Assembly: GCA_944472135.2 (NCBI GenBank)
Contig: OX235263.1
Location: 6,369,517-6,433,516, forward strand
DNA: 64,000 nt
Origin: Trichobilharzia regenti
Taxonomy: Eukaryota > Platyhelminthes > Trematoda > Strigeidida > Schistosomatidae
Reading direction: 5' to 3'
Shown: positions 42,808 to 53,869 of the stretch, piece after piece
How positions within the stretch are numbered: position 1 is the stretch's first letter
Layout of the letters: each line of letters opens with the position of its first letter
The notes under the pieces: model-generated
What the model was told of the DNA's origin: nothing
Seen by the model: only the letters and a program-made list of their open reading frames with translations
The model's database searches: none
Translations under genes and position numbers: made by a program

Positions 42808-42853
42808 GTACTGCTGAAGAGTCCCAAACTAGGACGAAACAGCTGTCCAGTAC
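42808..42853 (+). ncRNA. Hammerhead ribozyme, canonical, right arm
   Basis: The 46-nt sequence is the exact inverted twin of 42394-42439: every base of stems and core agrees. It lies about 25 bp after a damaged B box (GGGTTCAAAG). Sequence identity across the two arms over the ribozyme is total, although the neighbouring heads have drifted. Confidence 0.9.
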
Positions 42854-44780
42854 TCCCAGCTGGCTTTCCAATGGTTCTCTAACTAATGTCAGCTCATGAT
42901 GAAATCGTGAAACCAATCAAATCCCTCCAAACCAACACTTGTAAACCAATTCCCATTAAATCCTGATAAGTATGTGACAAATCTGTCATCGGTTGAACTT
43001 TTATTACATGAAAAGGAGGTGCTGTCACTTGGTTTCAATTTTTCTATCCCACTAAACAATATTTCAGACTTAGCAATTGATTCTCAGTTTGAAAATATGT
43101 ATGATCAGTTGAGTTCTCTAACTCCTTCCTCGACAGATGACTAAAGTTCATTGAAAGTTAAATTTGTAGATGTAGCCCACACAAATTCCGTAATTCAAGT
43201 CGAGAACAAAGAAGCATTTCAACATGAACTCATTTTAAAGCCCTAAAGGAATTACGTAATAGATCCGATTTAGTTATTTTGAAACCTGACAAAGAAAGGA
43301 TCTGGTGTAGTTGTAATGGACAAAAGCGATTACAAAACAAAATTGTGATGTATCCTTAATGACAAAAGCAAATTCAAAGCCGATGTTCCTTCGGATGATA
43401 TCAGAAAATTGGAAAGAAAAATAACTTCCCACTTAGTAAAACTACGTGGCATGGACGTTATCGATAAAGAGGAGTTTAATAAAATTATAAGTTTCCAGAC
43501 CGTAGGTATTACGAACTTCCTGGAATAATTTGAGCGCAATGAGGAGCCCTCTTGGGTCCCTGTTAGCAGATATATTCATATCGAAATTGGAAAAACAAAT
43601 GCAAGGTATGCTTGGAGAATTTATGCTATATAAACGTTATGTAGATGATACACTCATTATTGGTAATAATAATAAATCTATTGAAAACTTTATTACCCTA
43701 TTTAATCATATTCATCCAAATATTGGAGTGTGACTTCCCAACTAGAATCGAATAACAAACTCGGTTTCCTGGATATTACTATGACTAGGAAAGATGATGG
43801 AACGATTCAGTGATCTATTTTTCGTAAACAGACATGGATGGAGTGGACAATATCTTCATTTTACCAGTTTTGTTCTTATCCAGTGTAAACGTTCCATAGT
43901 GAAATGTTTGTTCTGAAGGGCCCGAAAAATATGCACGAGTGACACATTGATGGATGAGTTTCGACACATACATTCAGTTTTATTAGCTAATGGTTATCCG
44001 GAAACCTTACTTTATCACTTGTCACAGTAAAGAAAGACCACATCTCGAAAAGACAGCTTGTGTACCGAAGGAAGCTATCTTTATTAACCTACCATTGAAG
44101 GATGATGTAATTATGCAGTTGGCAGCTAACTCAAAGACTTTAGTCAGCTATCAAGCGCACATTCTACGCTTTCGATCCCTGTACCTATGACTGAAGCACG
44201 AAATTGTGTGGACTCTACTTCAAACTGTATCTACAAGTTGACCTAAAGTTGCGATGACACCTATATAGGCAGAAGCAACAGAATGTTCCAATGTTGTCAA
44301 AAACAACATGTTCTAAAATGGCTACTAAATCATATACAAAATCTCCATGCGATTAATCTGAATAGAAATCCATCATCATCATCCATTGCAAAACACTTAT
44401 TAATGTCTGGTCACAAAATCAATATTAATATCAATTTCACAATTATTTCACCACATAACTCTAATTCAAGGTTATTGAAGACGATGGAAGCACTTTGGGG
44501 ATTAATCGCATACAAATAGGCCTCAACCTTCACCTACCATGGTGAGTATACTTGCCTTATTTAAATGTTATGATTGGTCATTAGTATGTACTTTTGTTTT
44601 GTTTTATATAACTGAGTAATTGTCATGCATTTTATTTTAATTTGTTGTTGTGAAGCATTTTGCTAGTTGTAAAGCGATTGTAGAGAAACTATGACATGTG
44701 ATATCATCTCATGAAATTTGTCTTCAAATTTATCAAAGGGACTGATTGTTTCAAAATAAAATGTATTACTTACAAGTAAT

Positions 44781-45035
44781 ATACTAGGTCGAATACAAAG
44801 GTCATGACAATGTTAATGATGGTGAATTGCTTTTACCGTACTATGAAAATAATTCATGTTTTGTGATTAAGAAGTCTATTCAAAATAGCATTTTGATGTC
44901 ATTTGTCTGCCCATTTGTTCGAATCCCATAATATCAGGAATTTATTAATTTACTTTTAACTTTTAATATGATACGTCACTGGTTTTGATGCTTTGGTTTT
45001 AATGCTCGTCAACTGCTCAGGTGGTTAGGGTTCGA
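44781..45035. other. No gene; a tRNA-like scrap near 45015-45052
   Basis: The scrap has an A-box-like 'CTCAGGTGGTTAGG' and B box GGTTCGATTCCC close together. It is too short for a SINE assignment and too degenerate for a tRNA. Confidence 0.35.
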
Positions 45036-46365
45036 TTCCCAACTGAGCTATAAGCAAAATACTAAGTCGCATCATCCTGGAGAGAATCAAACAAGCACTG
45101 GATCAAAAACTTCGTCCGGAACAGGCCAGATTCAGGAGAAACAAATCATGTATTGATCAAATCGCCACTATACGGATCATCATTGAACAAAGTTTAGAAT
45201 GGCAGTCACCTCTCTATCTCAACTTCATCGACTTTGAAAAGGCCTTCGACAGCGTCGATCGAGAGGTCATTTGAAAACTAATTCGCTACTACGGGGTCCT
45301 ATCAACAATTATACATCTCATCCAACAGCTATACGACAATGCTGCATGCCAAGTAATCCACAACGGGAAATTTACGGAAGCCTTCGAAGTGAGGACGGGA
45401 GTGAGACAAGGCTGTCTACTATCACCAATGATCTTCCTGATTGCAATCGATTGGATAATGCGACAGACAACGGCAACCAACGAGGAAACAGGCATAAAAT
45501 GGACTGACACAAAAGACTTGGAGGATCTGGATTTCGCCGATGATATATGTCTGAGTTCCCATAAACTGGAAGATATGCAAGTGAAAAGCAACAAGTTGGT
45601 GATAGAAGAAGCATCAAAGATAGGACTTCAAGTGAACGTAGATAAAACAGAGGTGATGAAGATTCCTAGCCAACATCAACAACAACAGACAACAATCAGC
45701 TGGCATAAATGGGAGGAACCTGAAAGAAACAGCCTCCTTCACCTACCTGGGAAGCATCGTCTCAACTACAGGCGAACGGAACTGACGAGGATATCAAAGC
45801 AAGGATCGGAAAAGCAAGACAAGCTTTCATTACTCTCAAATCTGTGTGGAGGTCAACAGCACTCAGCATCAAAAATAAGATCCGGATTTTCAACTCCAAT
45901 GTAAAGTCAGTGCTACTTACTATACGGATCAGAGACTTGGCCAGCGAGTCATAAAGAGCATCTTAAACAAACTTCAGACCTTCATTAACAGTTGTCTTCG
46001 CTCAATACTCAAGATCAGATGGCCAGAAAAAATCATCAACAGGGATCTCTGGCAATGAGCGAACCGATCAGGAACCGATTGTGAAACAAATAATCAGGAA
46101 GAAATGGAGATGGATTGGCCATACGCTGAGGAAACCATCAAGTGACATCACTAGACAAGCCATTGCTCGAGTGGAACCCGAAAGGGAGGCGGCGAGTTGG
46201 TCGTCAGTGGAAGGGTGACTTGGAGGAGGTCATGCGAGGAGGAGATGAAAGCATGTGGGCAGACCTGGAGTGGGGTGAAAAAGTTGTCAGAAAACAGAAG
46301 TCAGTGGAGGTGTGCAGCTGAAGCCTTATGTTCCTCTAGGAACTAAAGGATACAATAATAATAAT
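45036..46365 (+). pseudogene. RTE-like (type A) reverse transcriptase, longest copy
   Basis: Begins at 'ILERIKQALDQKLRPEQARFRRNKSC' and passes motif A 'FIDFEKAFDSVDREV' (about 45225-45270). A stop replaces the Trp after it. It goes on through 'VRTGVRQGCLLSPMIFLIAIDWIM', the catalytic box 'LDFADDI' (about 45525-45545), the Gln-rich linker and 'RTELTRISKQ'. Frame-shifted 'ARIGKARQAFITLKSVWR', '[17 protein letters not shown]', '[22 protein letters not shown]' and 'LCSSRN' follow, with an ATT tail at 46355. No endonuclease domain is present (5' truncated). FADD is intact; inactivating changes are few, so insertion looks recent. Confidence 0.85.
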
Positions 46366-46379
46366 AAGTTTTTGGTTGA

Positions 46380-46665
46380 TTCGTTGCCTCCCAGAGTTTT
46401 TTGTAGCTAATTCTTTCCTGCCGGCCATCTGATCTTCAACATGGAGTCACAGAAGGCAGCCGTTGATAATAGTCTGCATCAGAATGCTGGAAATGCCTAT
46501 CGTCACGCACTCGCTCAGTTTCTGACTCATATAGAAGGAGTGATTGACATGCCTACTATCTGTTAAGCGAGGTTTAGGAGTATGCTTTCACCGGGTATTA
46601 AATCCCGAACCACATATGGCATGGTTGGCGAGTATGTTCCACCATTGAACTGCTGTTGCACTTGC
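46380..46665 (-). mobile_element. RTE-like scrap followed by F3 SINE scrap
   Basis: 46380-46545 is a minus-strand RTE tail piece ('YMSQKLSECVTIGISSILMQTIINGC' equivalent). 46555-46665 has F3 wording ('gttaagcgaggtttaggagt') and a weak B box 'GGGATTTAATACCC'. Confidence 0.5.
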
Positions 46666-46889
46666 TGAGTAAATAATGTTATGGAATTAGTCAATAGTCT
46701 ACTTATAACACACACACACATATTAATAAAGTAATCAAAAATGGTTACAATAACATGATAATATACTGTAAACTGTATATCTCATGTTGACACTCTATTC
46801 ACCCTCTTCCCCTCACAAATACACTAATACACACACACTCTCTCTCTCTGTTCATACTCTACTTGTTAAAATCAATACTTAAAAATGAA
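46666..46889. other. No gene; CA-rich run at 46710-46718 and (TC)n near 46841
   Basis: Sequence related to 56590-56800 (for example 'aataatctacttacaacacacat', 'gtatctcatattgaca'), so it is a dispersed repeat of unknown kind. Confidence 0.4.
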
Positions 46890-47265
46890 TCTGGGGCTCA
46901 CTAGTGACTGGCCTATTCAGGCAGGGAGTTACCTGGGTTCTACTGAGAAGCCGTAACCAGTAGGGTACAGCAGGTTGAAGATGAGGCAGTAACTCATCGA
47001 AGAAGACATTGCGAAGTGGTCGCGCTATCTCATGAATTGGCTGTTAGAAGTTATAATTCATGTTCTGGCCACTGGATTGGGTCCCAGTTGCCTAATGGTG
47101 AGTGAGCTAGCTCACCTTGTAACCAGAAGGTCCCGGGTTCGAGCTCTGGTGGTACGTGGGTGCGTACTAATGAAGAGTCACAAACTAGGCTGACGAAACA
47201 GCTGTCCGCTACTCCCAGCTGGTTTTCCAATGGTTCTCTGACTGATGTCAGCTCATGATGAAGCA
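46890..47265. mobile_element. F2 SINE: centre and right arm
   Basis: 46900-47030 is the F2 centre. The plus arm 47060-47265 has B box GGTTCGAGCTC near 47136 and the HHR stretch CTAATGAAGAGTC...CTGACGAAACAGCTGTCC. The core base before TGAAGA is A instead of C, so it is predicted inactive. Confidence 0.65.
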
Positions 47266-47329
47266 TTCTAACTAAATATTATATATATATATATATTATA
47301 TAGCTATTTATTTATAATATTTTCCACAG

Positions 47330-48965
47330 TATTTAAATTTCAAGGGAAAATACACAAACAAACTGAGCGAGTTGCCATGGGACCACCAATATCCCGATTG
47401 TAGCAGATATATTCATGGATTGGTGGGAAAAGACAGCGATTGAAAAGTTCATCCACCCTCCACCCAAAAAGTATGGTGGAGGTATGCAGATGACACATTC
47501 ATTGTACTTAGAACACAGGATATAGATAGACTTTTCGAATACATCAACTCGAAGGTGGAGGCAATTCAGTTCACTTATGAATTGGAAAGTCAGGATAGAG
47601 AGAGCTTCCACTGTTAGACTGCAACGTAAAAAGGAAAGAAGACGAGAAGTTAAACACAATAGTGTTTACAGAAAACCCACATATTCAAACAGATATTTGA
47701 ACTTCCGATCATTCCACCCACTCTGTTTCAGTAAAAATAGAATCGGTGAAATGTTTAAGCGACAATAGGGTGCAAAAACCAAGTAGTACCAAGGGAAATC
47801 TAACACGGGAAGTGAGACATATGAGAGAAGCCTTGAAACTTAATAATTACCCTAATAAATTAGTCAGAAAGTATGTAGGGAAATGTAAATATAAAATAAA
47901 TAATGATGGTAGTGATAGTGATAATAATAATAATAATAGCAATATTAATGACGACATGCATGTCAAACATGTGCAAGTTAGTGACAGCACCAACAATAAA
48001 GAATATAAATCATCATCATCATCATGTGCGTCGGTGGCACAGTGGTTAGGACTCTCGCCAACCATGTACATGGTCCGGGGTTCGAGCCCACGCCGGCGCA
48101 CACCTGATATCTATGGTCGGCCTGCAAAATTTGGGCTACCGATATCCATGCTGAAAATTCCATACCTGTACGAAAAATACAGTGTGGAATCAAGCTGTAA
48201 ATCAAAAATCAAAAAATCAAAAATCAGAAGTAATTCCACACAAGGAAGAAACCTCGGAAACCTTAGGCAGAATTCTAAACAAGGCAGGGATGAAAGTGGT
48301 TGGCATTCAAACCTAAAAGCTTTGTCGGTCAAAGGATCAATCCTGTGGAGCCTTTAAAACAAAACAATTTAGTTTATCTAATACCCTGCCTGCAATGATT
48401 GTCAGGTCAAATAAATAGGTCAAACTAGTAGAACAGGGGCAGTAAGTCAGACTAGCCGAGCAAAAAACCCCAACATCAAATATAGATTAGTTGACCCGAA
48501 TAAAATAAGAAATCTAGAGAATAGTTCAGCTATAGCATTACATGCAATCACACACAACCATACAATAGGCTGGATGGGATAAGATGAAAGTTTTAAAAAT
48601 CTTATGTAGCAGCAGGGTGGAGGGAGGGAGAGATTGATAACAGAAGCTTTGTTTATCGAATCAACTGAGAAAGAATACGTGTAATAGGAATGATTCAACA
48701 CCTGTCCACCAGATATCTGGAAAATTCTACTACCCGAACGACGACAAATAGGAGAAAACAAAGAAAACTATCAAATTCAAGTTTCGAAGTCGTATGATTA
48801 TAATTGATGGGATGACTATGAACAATAATGAATTGTGTTCAAAACGTTGTCATCCAGTTAAACAGTAATACTGTTTCACTCACTGTGTGATACATCTAAT
48901 AAACAGACTAATATGGAATTACTTACTACCACAGTGCCCAAGTTTTACACATATATTTATATTTT
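47330..48965 (+). mobile_element. Penelope-like element P1 with right terminal repeat, split by F1 SINE
   Basis: Opens at 'VFKFQGKIHKQTERVAMGPPISRL' (motif B decayed) and has 'RYADDTFIVLRTQD' in shifted frame near 47472-47515. It goes on with 'REVRHMREALKLNNYPNKLVRKYVGKC', an Asn/Asp-rich linker to 48025, the SINE, then 'EVIPHKEETSETLRQNS' and the GIY-YIG part with 'QVK'. The right terminal repeat spans about 48545-48965. Its 47678-48212 part is duplicated at 61922-62456. Confidence 0.75.
48026..48232 (+). mobile_element. F1 SINE inside P1
   Basis: Inserted after a (CAT)n run at about 48010-48024. B box GGTTCGAGCCC near 48079. The tail is 'aaatcaaaaatcaaaaaatc', after which PLE coding sequence resumes at 'agaagtaattcc'. 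Confidence 0.85.
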
Positions 48966-49861
48966 AATCGCACAATAGGATGGGATATGTGAAAAGTATT
49001 CAAATGTAATATAATTACGTGGACGGGACGAGGTTAACTATGAGTAATACTTTTCTTTTAATAGTAATAATAACTTTATTCTGAACAATGTTTTATATAA
49101 TGTGCAAAATTTTCAGCGGAGCTTAATTACATAAGGCTTTCTATTCGTAAAGGATTGTCAAATAAAAGATTCATTGACTGACAGTAGATCGTGTATGACA
49201 CATTTCTTCCTATCTGATCTGAAGCTTAAACCAATCCATTATGAGGATACGTTTTCTTTTACACCTTTGAGAAATACACAGTCATATTTTGTTGTATAAC
49301 ACAATTAGAAGAAGTTCAAGAATACATTTTGTGAACTATGGATGCACTATTCAGTGGGACAGTCATCTCATGTATTGGTACAAGATACCACCGAGATGCT
49401 CATGTTTAGTAGAAACTTGTGATGAATCCGTAGGTTGTATCTGTTTTAAATACTCGCCAGAGTAGACAATACTATGAGATTCAGGTCAGACCACGGATTG
49501 TTATCAAGGAATAAACGTGTGCACAGATTGATTACGTAACAGATTGTTAAGGGAAAATAAAACGATTTGGACAATGATAATTTGTAACTAAGGATGAAGT
49601 GGTCATAAGAATTAAATAATTTTACAAGGATAACATGTAATTAAAGATGAAGTGGTCAGAAAAAATTAGAAATAAAATAATTTGGACAATTATAATTTTT
49701 ATAACTCTAAATGTTTAGGGGAGGGGGGCGAAGTAACCCGATTTACGCATTCATGTAATGATGACCAAGGTAAGGAAAGTGGCTGTGTAAATTTCTTCTG
49801 AACACACACAGGTTTTGCTTCTTCAGGTGGATTCCTATTGCTTCAGCTGTATGTAGAGGAT
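48966..49861. other. No gene; CR1-like tail at about 49055-49130
   Basis: 49062-49125 ('aataataactttattctgaacaatg...aaaattttcagcgg') resembles the complement of the CR1-like 3' end. A G-rich patch 'gaggggaggggggcg' is at 49719-49731. Otherwise unassigned AT-rich sequence. Confidence 0.4.
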
Positions 49862-49960
49862 GATACCGATATCCATGCTGAAAATTCCATACTTGTACCA
49901 AAAATACAGTGTGGAATCCAGCTGTAAATCAAAAAAATAATAATAAAAAAAATAAAATCA
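49862..49960 (+). mobile_element. F1 SINE, 5'-truncated
   Basis: Starts at the body word 'taccgatatccatgctg' and runs to an A-rich tail. The head is absent, as after 5' truncation. Confidence 0.75.
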
Positions 49961-49974
49961 GTAGACCAGAATTA

Positions 49975-50790
49975 AGGTTAGTAAGAATGTGATAAATAAT
50001 TTTAAATGCAGTATTAACATCAACCTTATGCTCACTACTTACAAGGTGTGCTGAAATACACCTAGCTACGAATAGATCTTGTTTGTCCCTTGCTTAACCA
50101 TGCTGGATAATGTTCGGAAATACAATGATGAACCTGCCTAATTGTACACCCGATGTAGCTGGCTCCGCAGCTGCAGTCAAACTGGTAGATACACATACAA
50201 GAGGCAAATTTAGGTAGTATATCCTTATTTATTGTTTTTATTTTATTTTATTTTTGATTACAGCTTGGTTCCACACCGTATTTTTGGTACAGGTATGGAA
50301 TTTTCAGCATGGATATCGGTAGCCCAAATTTTTCAGGCCGACCATAGATATCAGGTGTGCGTCGGCAGGGGTTCGAACCTCGGACCACGTGCATGGTTGG
50401 CGAGAGTCCTAACCACTGTGCCACCGACGCACGTAGAATAGGGGTGGTTGTGAAGAGACAACGCACGTCTGCTGCATAATAAGCTCTTTCAACTGCATTC
50501 TTCAGGCGCTGCGTTATTATTATTATTTCGCTGATGTCGTCACTGAGGGACTGCAGTCCTTTTATGAACAATGGTTATTTTCGGAGATGTTGCCATATTG
50601 ACTCTCTTAGATGCTGAATTCATATTTTTCTCAATGGGCTTATCTGGATAACCATTTCTTTTTCTAAGTAATTCTCTAATAACCTTAAGCTCTTCATTGA
50701 GGTAGTCGTCTGAACAGATTAACCAAGCTCTATGAACCAATCTTTCTGTTTTATAAAAGTGTCTAAATAGGGATTTTTTCTATACTGAAA
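49975..50790 (-). pseudogene. Penelope-like fragment split by an F1 SINE
   Basis: Minus strand: 50790-50640 'RAWLICSDDYLNEELKVIRELLRKRNGYPDKPIEKNM', then 50540-50440 'RLKNAVERAYYAADVRCLF'. After the SINE at 50226-50433, 50210-50050 reads 'IYQFDCSCGASYIGCTIRQVHHCISEHYPAWLSKGQ', the GIY-YIG domain with its Cys turn. A stop or frameshift occurs in each piece. Confidence 0.7.
50226..50433 (-). mobile_element. F1 SINE, full length
   Basis: Complement head at 50405-50433, B box complement 'gggttcgaacc' near 50369, T-rich tail complement at 50226-50257. Inserted in a PLE between the linker and the GIY-YIG domain. Confidence 0.85.
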
Positions 50791-50794
50791 TCTT

Positions 50795-50975
50795 CGGATT
50801 GATATCTCAGTTAGAGAACCACTGACAACCAACCAGAAAATACTGGTAGGCTGTAGGTAGCTGTTTCGTCTGAGTACTTGCGACTCATTGAAAGTACGCA
50901 CCATCTGGGTTTCAAACACAGAACTTTCTGGTTACAAGGCAAATTAGGTTCTATACCACTCAGCCACCTCTTGCT
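50795..50975 (-). mobile_element. F2 SINE, left arm only
   Basis: 'gatatctcagttagagaaccactgac', 'agctgtttcgtctgagtacttgcgactcattgaaagtacgc' and a B-box complement 'gggtttcaaac' follow the F2 order. HHR core decayed. Confidence 0.6.
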
Positions 50976-51144
50976 TTTCTAATATCCGTACTTGTACTTG
51001 TTGGAATTTGCAGGAACATCTCACAGTTGTCCAAAAACTATTCTACAATAGGTAAGCAACTTCTACCAGTGGACACGATCCTAGAGCAGTGAAATGGATC
51101 TGTGAACTGTAATAATCATTTGCAGCAAGTCGACTGTAACTGTA
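50976..51144. other. No gene seen
   Basis: Unassigned spacer. Confidence 0.3.
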
Positions 51145-51640
51145 TTTCTATATTATTATTATTATTATTTCCTTTAATTCCTAGAGGAACATAGGGCTTC
51201 AGCCAAACGTCTCCATTGTGTTCGGTTCTCTGCTAGAGTTTTCACCTGGCTCCACGTCTGCCCACATGCTTTCATCTCCTCTTCACATCCCCTCTTCCAT
51301 GTCACCCCACCCTCGCAATGACGATCAACTCGCCTCTTCCCTTCCGGGTTCCACTCGAGCGATGGCTTGTCTAGTGATGTCACTTCATGGTTTGTTTTCT
51401 CAAAGTATGACCAGCCAATCCACCTCCATTTCTTCCTGCATATTTGTTACACAGTGGGTTCCTGTTGGCTTGGTTCGCTCATTGCCAGAGATCCCTGTTC
51501 TTGATCCTCTCTGGCTGGCCATCTCATTTTGAGAGAAGTACTGAGCGAAGACAACTGTTGATGAAGGTCTGTAGTTTGTCTGAGGTGCTCTTTATGACAC
51601 GATGCCAAGTCTCTGATCTGTATAGTAGCTACATCATTAC
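51145..51640 (-). pseudogene. RTE-like (type A) C-terminal fragment
   Basis: Minus strand reads 'TSSTNYRPSSTVVFAQYFSQNEMAS', '[40 protein letters not shown]' and 'MKACGQTWSQVKTLAENRTQWRRLAEALCSSRN', with an ATT tail complement at 51150-51170. One frameshift near 51390. Confidence 0.75.
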
Positions 51641-51989
51641 TGTGAGTTATTTCACAAAAACTTGTCTAATATGAATAATACAAACCAAAATCCTACAAAT
51701 GTTTAAATGCTTCATACTTACTCATACATTCCTGTTCAAAAATAACCCATGAACAATGGGATCCATCAAATCAGATGTAAAAACCAGTTACAATGTTGCT
51801 TATGCTACTGACAAGAATTATAAGTAGTACATAGATGCAGGCATAAATGTGTTTAGCAAATAAAACAGAAAAATTGAATGGCAGACAAATGGATTTAATG
51901 AACGATGCTTGTGAAAAAAATATATATGAAAAACAAACATGAAAGGAAGACAAAGAAGCTGAATACGGCAGACGAAAGTAGCACAACAC
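51641..51989. other. No gene recognised
   Basis: AT-rich; part of it (51840-51990) resembles 30780-30910 in wording ('aggaagacaaagaag', 'agtagcacaacac'), so likely a dispersed repeat. Confidence 0.35.
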
Positions 51990-52245
51990 TGGAGATATAT
52001 GCAAATTGTGATTCCACGTTCCCAGTGGGACATAGGCTGACTTCAAGCTAGAGCCTTTCCTGAAGTTTCTGTAGCAGTGGTGTTTATTTTTACGGGATGG
52101 AGTTGCTAGCCTCATGTCCAACTTTTCCTCTTTACTAGTCTTATTATTGGCTTAGCGAGGTACAGGAGTGCGTCTGTAGCAGGGGATCGAACCCCAGACC
52201 AAATGAGGCGTGGTTGACGAACATTCTACCGCTGTGCCACCGACA
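51990..52245 (-). mobile_element. F3 SINE, well preserved
   Basis: Complement head 'TCGGTGGCACAGCGG', B box complement 'gggatcgaacccc' near 52185, and body 'gggatggagttgctagcctcatgtcc' with 'gaagtttctgtagcagtgg'. Used here as the reference for family F3. Confidence 0.75.
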
Positions 52246-52329
52246 TATGAACCAGACCATGAACTAACAGAAATCAGGATTTACTGGCTTACTTACTTAC
52301 CTACTGCCTTACTGGTAAATTAACTACCT

Positions 52330-53240
52330 AGTAGCCTGACAGTGATAGAACATGTTGACCACTTCACCTACTTGGGAAGTTGTATTAGCACCAACGGACT
52401 GATTGGCGATGAAATCTCAGCACGGATCCGAAAAGCTCGAGCTGCTTTCGCTGACTTACACCATCTCTGGCGTAGGCGTGACATCCGGTTATCAACCAAG
52501 GGACGTGTGTACTGCTCATCAGTTCGCTCCGTCCTTCTCTATGGCTCTGAAACATGGCCAATACGCGTTGAAGACATGAAAAGGTTGACTGCTTTCGATC
52601 ATAGATGTCTGCGATCTCTGTCTCACGTTAGGTGGTATAATAAGGTAAGTAATGTTGACGTTAGGCGTAGAGTGTTGGGCAAAGAGGGAAAATCAATCGA
52701 CGAGGTTATAAAGTTACATAGACTAAGATGGCTAGGTCACGTGGTGCGCATGCCTAACCACCGCCTCCCCCGACGACGGGCATTGTTAGCTGATATAGGT
52801 TCAGGTTGGAAAAGAGCCAGTGGTGGCCAAACAAAAACATGGCATCAATCCATGAAATCCTTGACAGTTAAACTGAGTCAGGTAGGGAGATGCAGACTCC
52901 CGGGTTGGGGCCCTCGGGACTCTAGGAATCAATGGCTGGAGACAATAGGTGACATGGCTCAAAATCGTTGTCAATGGCGCAGATGTATTCAATCTCTGTA
53001 ATCTTTCATATTCCTTTCTACCATTACCCATTCTGTTTCACTCTTATATTTGTCAAACTCTATTGATTCTCTTCACTCATCTTCTTGTCTACCTCTGTGT
53101 GCTATTTGGAACGTGGCAACTCGAACTGCTGCACTTCGGTGCCAAGTTCTATGTTGAATCCAGACAGTCAGAGACAGACAGTTATGAATGTGGCTCTTTG
53201 TGGAATCATATTTCCACTGGTTAAGAGTCCTATTCTATGT
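52330..53240 (+). pseudogene. RTE/SR2-like (type B) C-terminal region, best copy
   Basis: An open frame from about 52330 to 53001 reads 'EHVDHFTYLGSCISTNG', 'EISARIRKARAAFADLHHLWRRRDIRL', 'VYCSSVRSVLLYGSETWPIRVEDMKRL', 'FDHRCLRS', 'RRRVLGKEGKSIDEVIKLHRLRWLGHVVRMPNH', 'GGQTKTWHQSMKSL' and 'DMAQNRCQWRRCIQSL'. This is the region after the YADD box in schistosome RTE/SR2-type polymerases. The tail 53005-53240 is shared with the copy at 5050-5160. The frame is uninterrupted for 220 codons, but the RT core and endonuclease are absent. Confidence 0.85.
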
Positions 53241-53869
53241 AGAAACAGTTATATTTTGTTGGACGGAGTCGTTAGACTCATACCTGTCCTTCTCTCTTTA
53301 TTGGGCCTACTACTGACCAAATGGCGTTCAAGATACGCTTTGCGCCACCCAGAACCAAGAGTATCGTTGATGAATGTGCTACCTGGTCATACATTCCCGT
53401 TCAAAACTAAGTCATAAGCAGTGAGGCCCATTAAATGAGATGTAAAGACCAGTCACAATTTGATGTATGCTACTGATGACAATTATAAGTAATATATATA
53501 GATGCAGGTATAAATGTGTTTATCATCTACAAGAAAATCGAATGACAAAGAGAGATGAATTTAAGAAAGATAAAGAAAAGAAATGCAGAATTTCTGCGAA
53601 ACAGTACTGTTTTGTAGCTTTACGTTCCAAGGGGAGCATAGAGCTTCAAGTTAATGCTTTGAGAAGGTTAAAGGGCGGTAGTTGAGTGTCCATTTAATAA
53701 GCATGACGAGGGTGTGAAAATGTACAAAAGGAACATTTGAGAGGGATAATGGTCAATTAATTATTAAAGTAAAAGCAAACTGATAGTAAAATGAAAAATT
53801 TACAGGGGACGACTTATGAAAAGGCTAAGACCATGGCAGAATAACAGACTCGACAAACTTTTTATGTAT
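53241..53869. other. No gene; F3-like scrap near 53615-53690
   Basis: 'cgttccaaggggagcatagagcttcaagttaatgc' at 53624 matches the start of F3. The rest is unassigned. Confidence 0.35.

Larger units (their letters stand above)
42389..42941. mobile_element. F2 SINE inverted dimer inserted in P2, 12-bp target duplication
   Basis: 553 bp between perfect copies of taaaccaattcc (42377-42388 and 42942-42953). The arms match closely as inverted repeats (about 42389-42598 against 42651-42865) around a loop of some 45-50 bp near 42625. The left end begins at 'tgggagtactgg', inside the arm, while the right end is complete. This is the best-preserved dimer. Confidence 0.9.
42120..44780 (+). mobile_element. 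Penelope-like element P2, most complete copy
   Basis: Split by an F2 dimer at 42389-42941. The N-terminal part after the insertion reads 'LSSVELLLHEKEVLSLGFNFSIPLNN', a typical PLE start, then 'KGSGVVVMDKSDYKTK' (about 43295-43340), 'DIRKLERKITSHL', motif B 'GSLLADIFISKLEKQMQGML' and motif C 'RYVDDTLIIGNN' (about 43635-43670). The segment 'HLEKTACVPKEAIFINLPLKDD' and the GIY-YIG part follow. RT motif A and part of B are deleted near 43520. The right terminal repeat is 44420-44780, an inverted match to 12720-13105. Stops and frameshifts throughout. Confidence 0.8.

Noticed and set aside
47746..48357. 203-residue gene product
   Set aside because: It is a fusion of a PLE linker with a SINE read in frame, an accident of the insertion, and is shared with 61990.
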